From Paraprevotella sp. (GTDB lineage: Bacteria > Bacteroidota > Bacteroidia > Bacteroidales > Bacteroidaceae): a DNA stretch of 7,653 nucleotides. A program made the position numbers and the translations under genes. The notes below the pieces were generated by a model. The model did no database searches. It had not been told where the DNA came from and worked only from the letters and a program-made list of their open reading frames with translations. The stretch lies in NCBI GenBank assembly GCA_017630975.1, contig JAGBUF010000149.1, positions 1 to 7,653 on the forward strand. Direction: 5' to 3'. How positions within the stretch are numbered: position 1 is the first letter of the stretch; every line of letters begins with the position of its first letter. Positions 7,446 to 7,653 of this stretch are shown here, piece by piece.

Positions 7446-7523
7446 TATCAAAAGCCATCTGTCACTGCCTTATTTTTTAAGCACCAGGTATTCCAACCAC
7501 TTGTTTATTAACACCTTACTTAT

Positions 7524-7547
7524 TCAATCGCTCTCTCACCAAGTGAG
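7524..7547. repeat. Right arm of the 24-bp inverted repeat
   Basis: This arm is the reverse complement of 7346-7369 with one mismatch. It contains its own perfect small dyad, CTCAC-CAA-GTGAG (7535-7547). Together the arms define an element of 202 bases, the size range of known phase-variable promoter cassettes in Bacteroides. Confidence 0.9.
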
Positions 7548-7592
7548 CAACTGATATTTAGGAGAAATGATGACCGTTATGCTCAAAACCTG

Positions 7593-7652
7593 AAATAAAA
7601 ACAATACGCCCCACCAAAGTCATCTTCTAACGACTCCGATGGGGCGTATTGT
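7593..7652 (-). terminator. Intrinsic terminator of a gene beyond the right edge
   Basis: ACAATACGCCCCA (7601-7613) pairs perfectly with TGGGGCGTATTGT (7640-7652), a 13-bp GC-containing stem. The 26-base loop can form an inner AGTC/GACT pairing. On the minus strand the stem runs into a T-rich tail (TTTTTATTTC, from 7601 down), so it most likely ends a minus-strand gene lying to the right. The stem also works on the plus strand, but the bases after it are outside the window. The 53 bases between it and the right repeat (7548-7600) hold no gene I can support. Confidence 0.75.
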
Positions 7653-7653
7653 A

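Larger units (their letters stand above)
7370..7523. promoter_or_regulatory. Putative invertible promoter segment (phase-variation switch), ON as read
   Basis: This 154-base AT-rich segment is bounded by a near-perfect 24-bp inverted repeat and carries one good Bacteroidales-type promoter, pointing toward the four minus-strand genes. No TAnnTTTG element was found on its plus strand. Known Bacteroides invertible promoters upstream of capsule and SusC/SusD-family loci have the same design and similar size. Inversion between the repeats would turn the promoter away from the genes. No recombinase gene is in the window, so inversion is inferred from architecture, not seen. Confidence 0.7.

Noticed and set aside
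7346..7547. The inverted repeats as ends of an insertion sequence or miniature transposon
   Set aside because: There is no target-site duplication next to the arms and no transposase, and the enclosed segment carries a well-placed promoter, which fits an invertible cassette better.
7560..7593. Tiny plus-strand frame (AGGAG, then ATG ATG ... TGA, 8 codons) between the right repeat and the edge terminator
   Set aside because: It could be a leader peptide read when the promoter is flipped, but eight codons and one AGGAG can arise by chance, and this phylum rarely relies on such sites.

Overview
The window reads as Bacteroidota DNA, most likely order Bacteroidales (Bacteroides, Prevotella or a relative). 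The evidence is an adjacent SusC/SusD pair, a thioredoxin-like protein with a DUF4369-type N-terminus, a lipoprotein with a Cys-Ser-Glu-Glu-Asp start, AT-rich gene starts mostly without a strong Shine-Dalgarno, and a promoter of the Bacteroidales type (TTG, 20 bases, TAnnTTTG). No genus marker is present, so I go no further.

All four genes lie on the minus strand and are read from right to left. From 7653 down: (1) a strong terminator hairpin (about 7593-7652) that probably ends a gene outside the window; (2) a 202-base element (7346-7547) with two 24-base inverted repeats around a 154-base segment that holds one good promoter pointing at the genes; (3) a periplasmic TlpA-like thiol-disulfide protein (6108-7304); (4) a surface-type lipoprotein with a six-repeat Kelch-like propeller (4478-6073); (5) an intrinsic terminator (4423-4458); (6) a SusC-family TonB-dependent transporter (1309-4407); (7) a SusD-family lipoprotein (1288 down to 1) whose C-terminus runs off the left edge.

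The system is probably one nutrient-uptake or surface module. SusD captures a ligand at the cell surface, SusC moves it across the outer membrane using TonB, the Kelch lipoprotein may be an accessory surface binder, and the TlpA-like protein would act on thiols or disulfides in the periplasm. No glycoside hydrolase, protease, SusR/HTCS regulator or ECF sigma/anti-sigma pair is visible, so the substrate is unknown.

The most interesting feature is the promoter cassette. Its layout matches phase-variable invertible promoters known in Bacteroides: as read here it is ON for the gene cluster, and flipping the segment would turn the promoter away. A second unusual point is the terminator between the Kelch gene and susC, only 16 bases before the susC start codon. 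It implies separate control, attenuation or read-through for the transporter pair.
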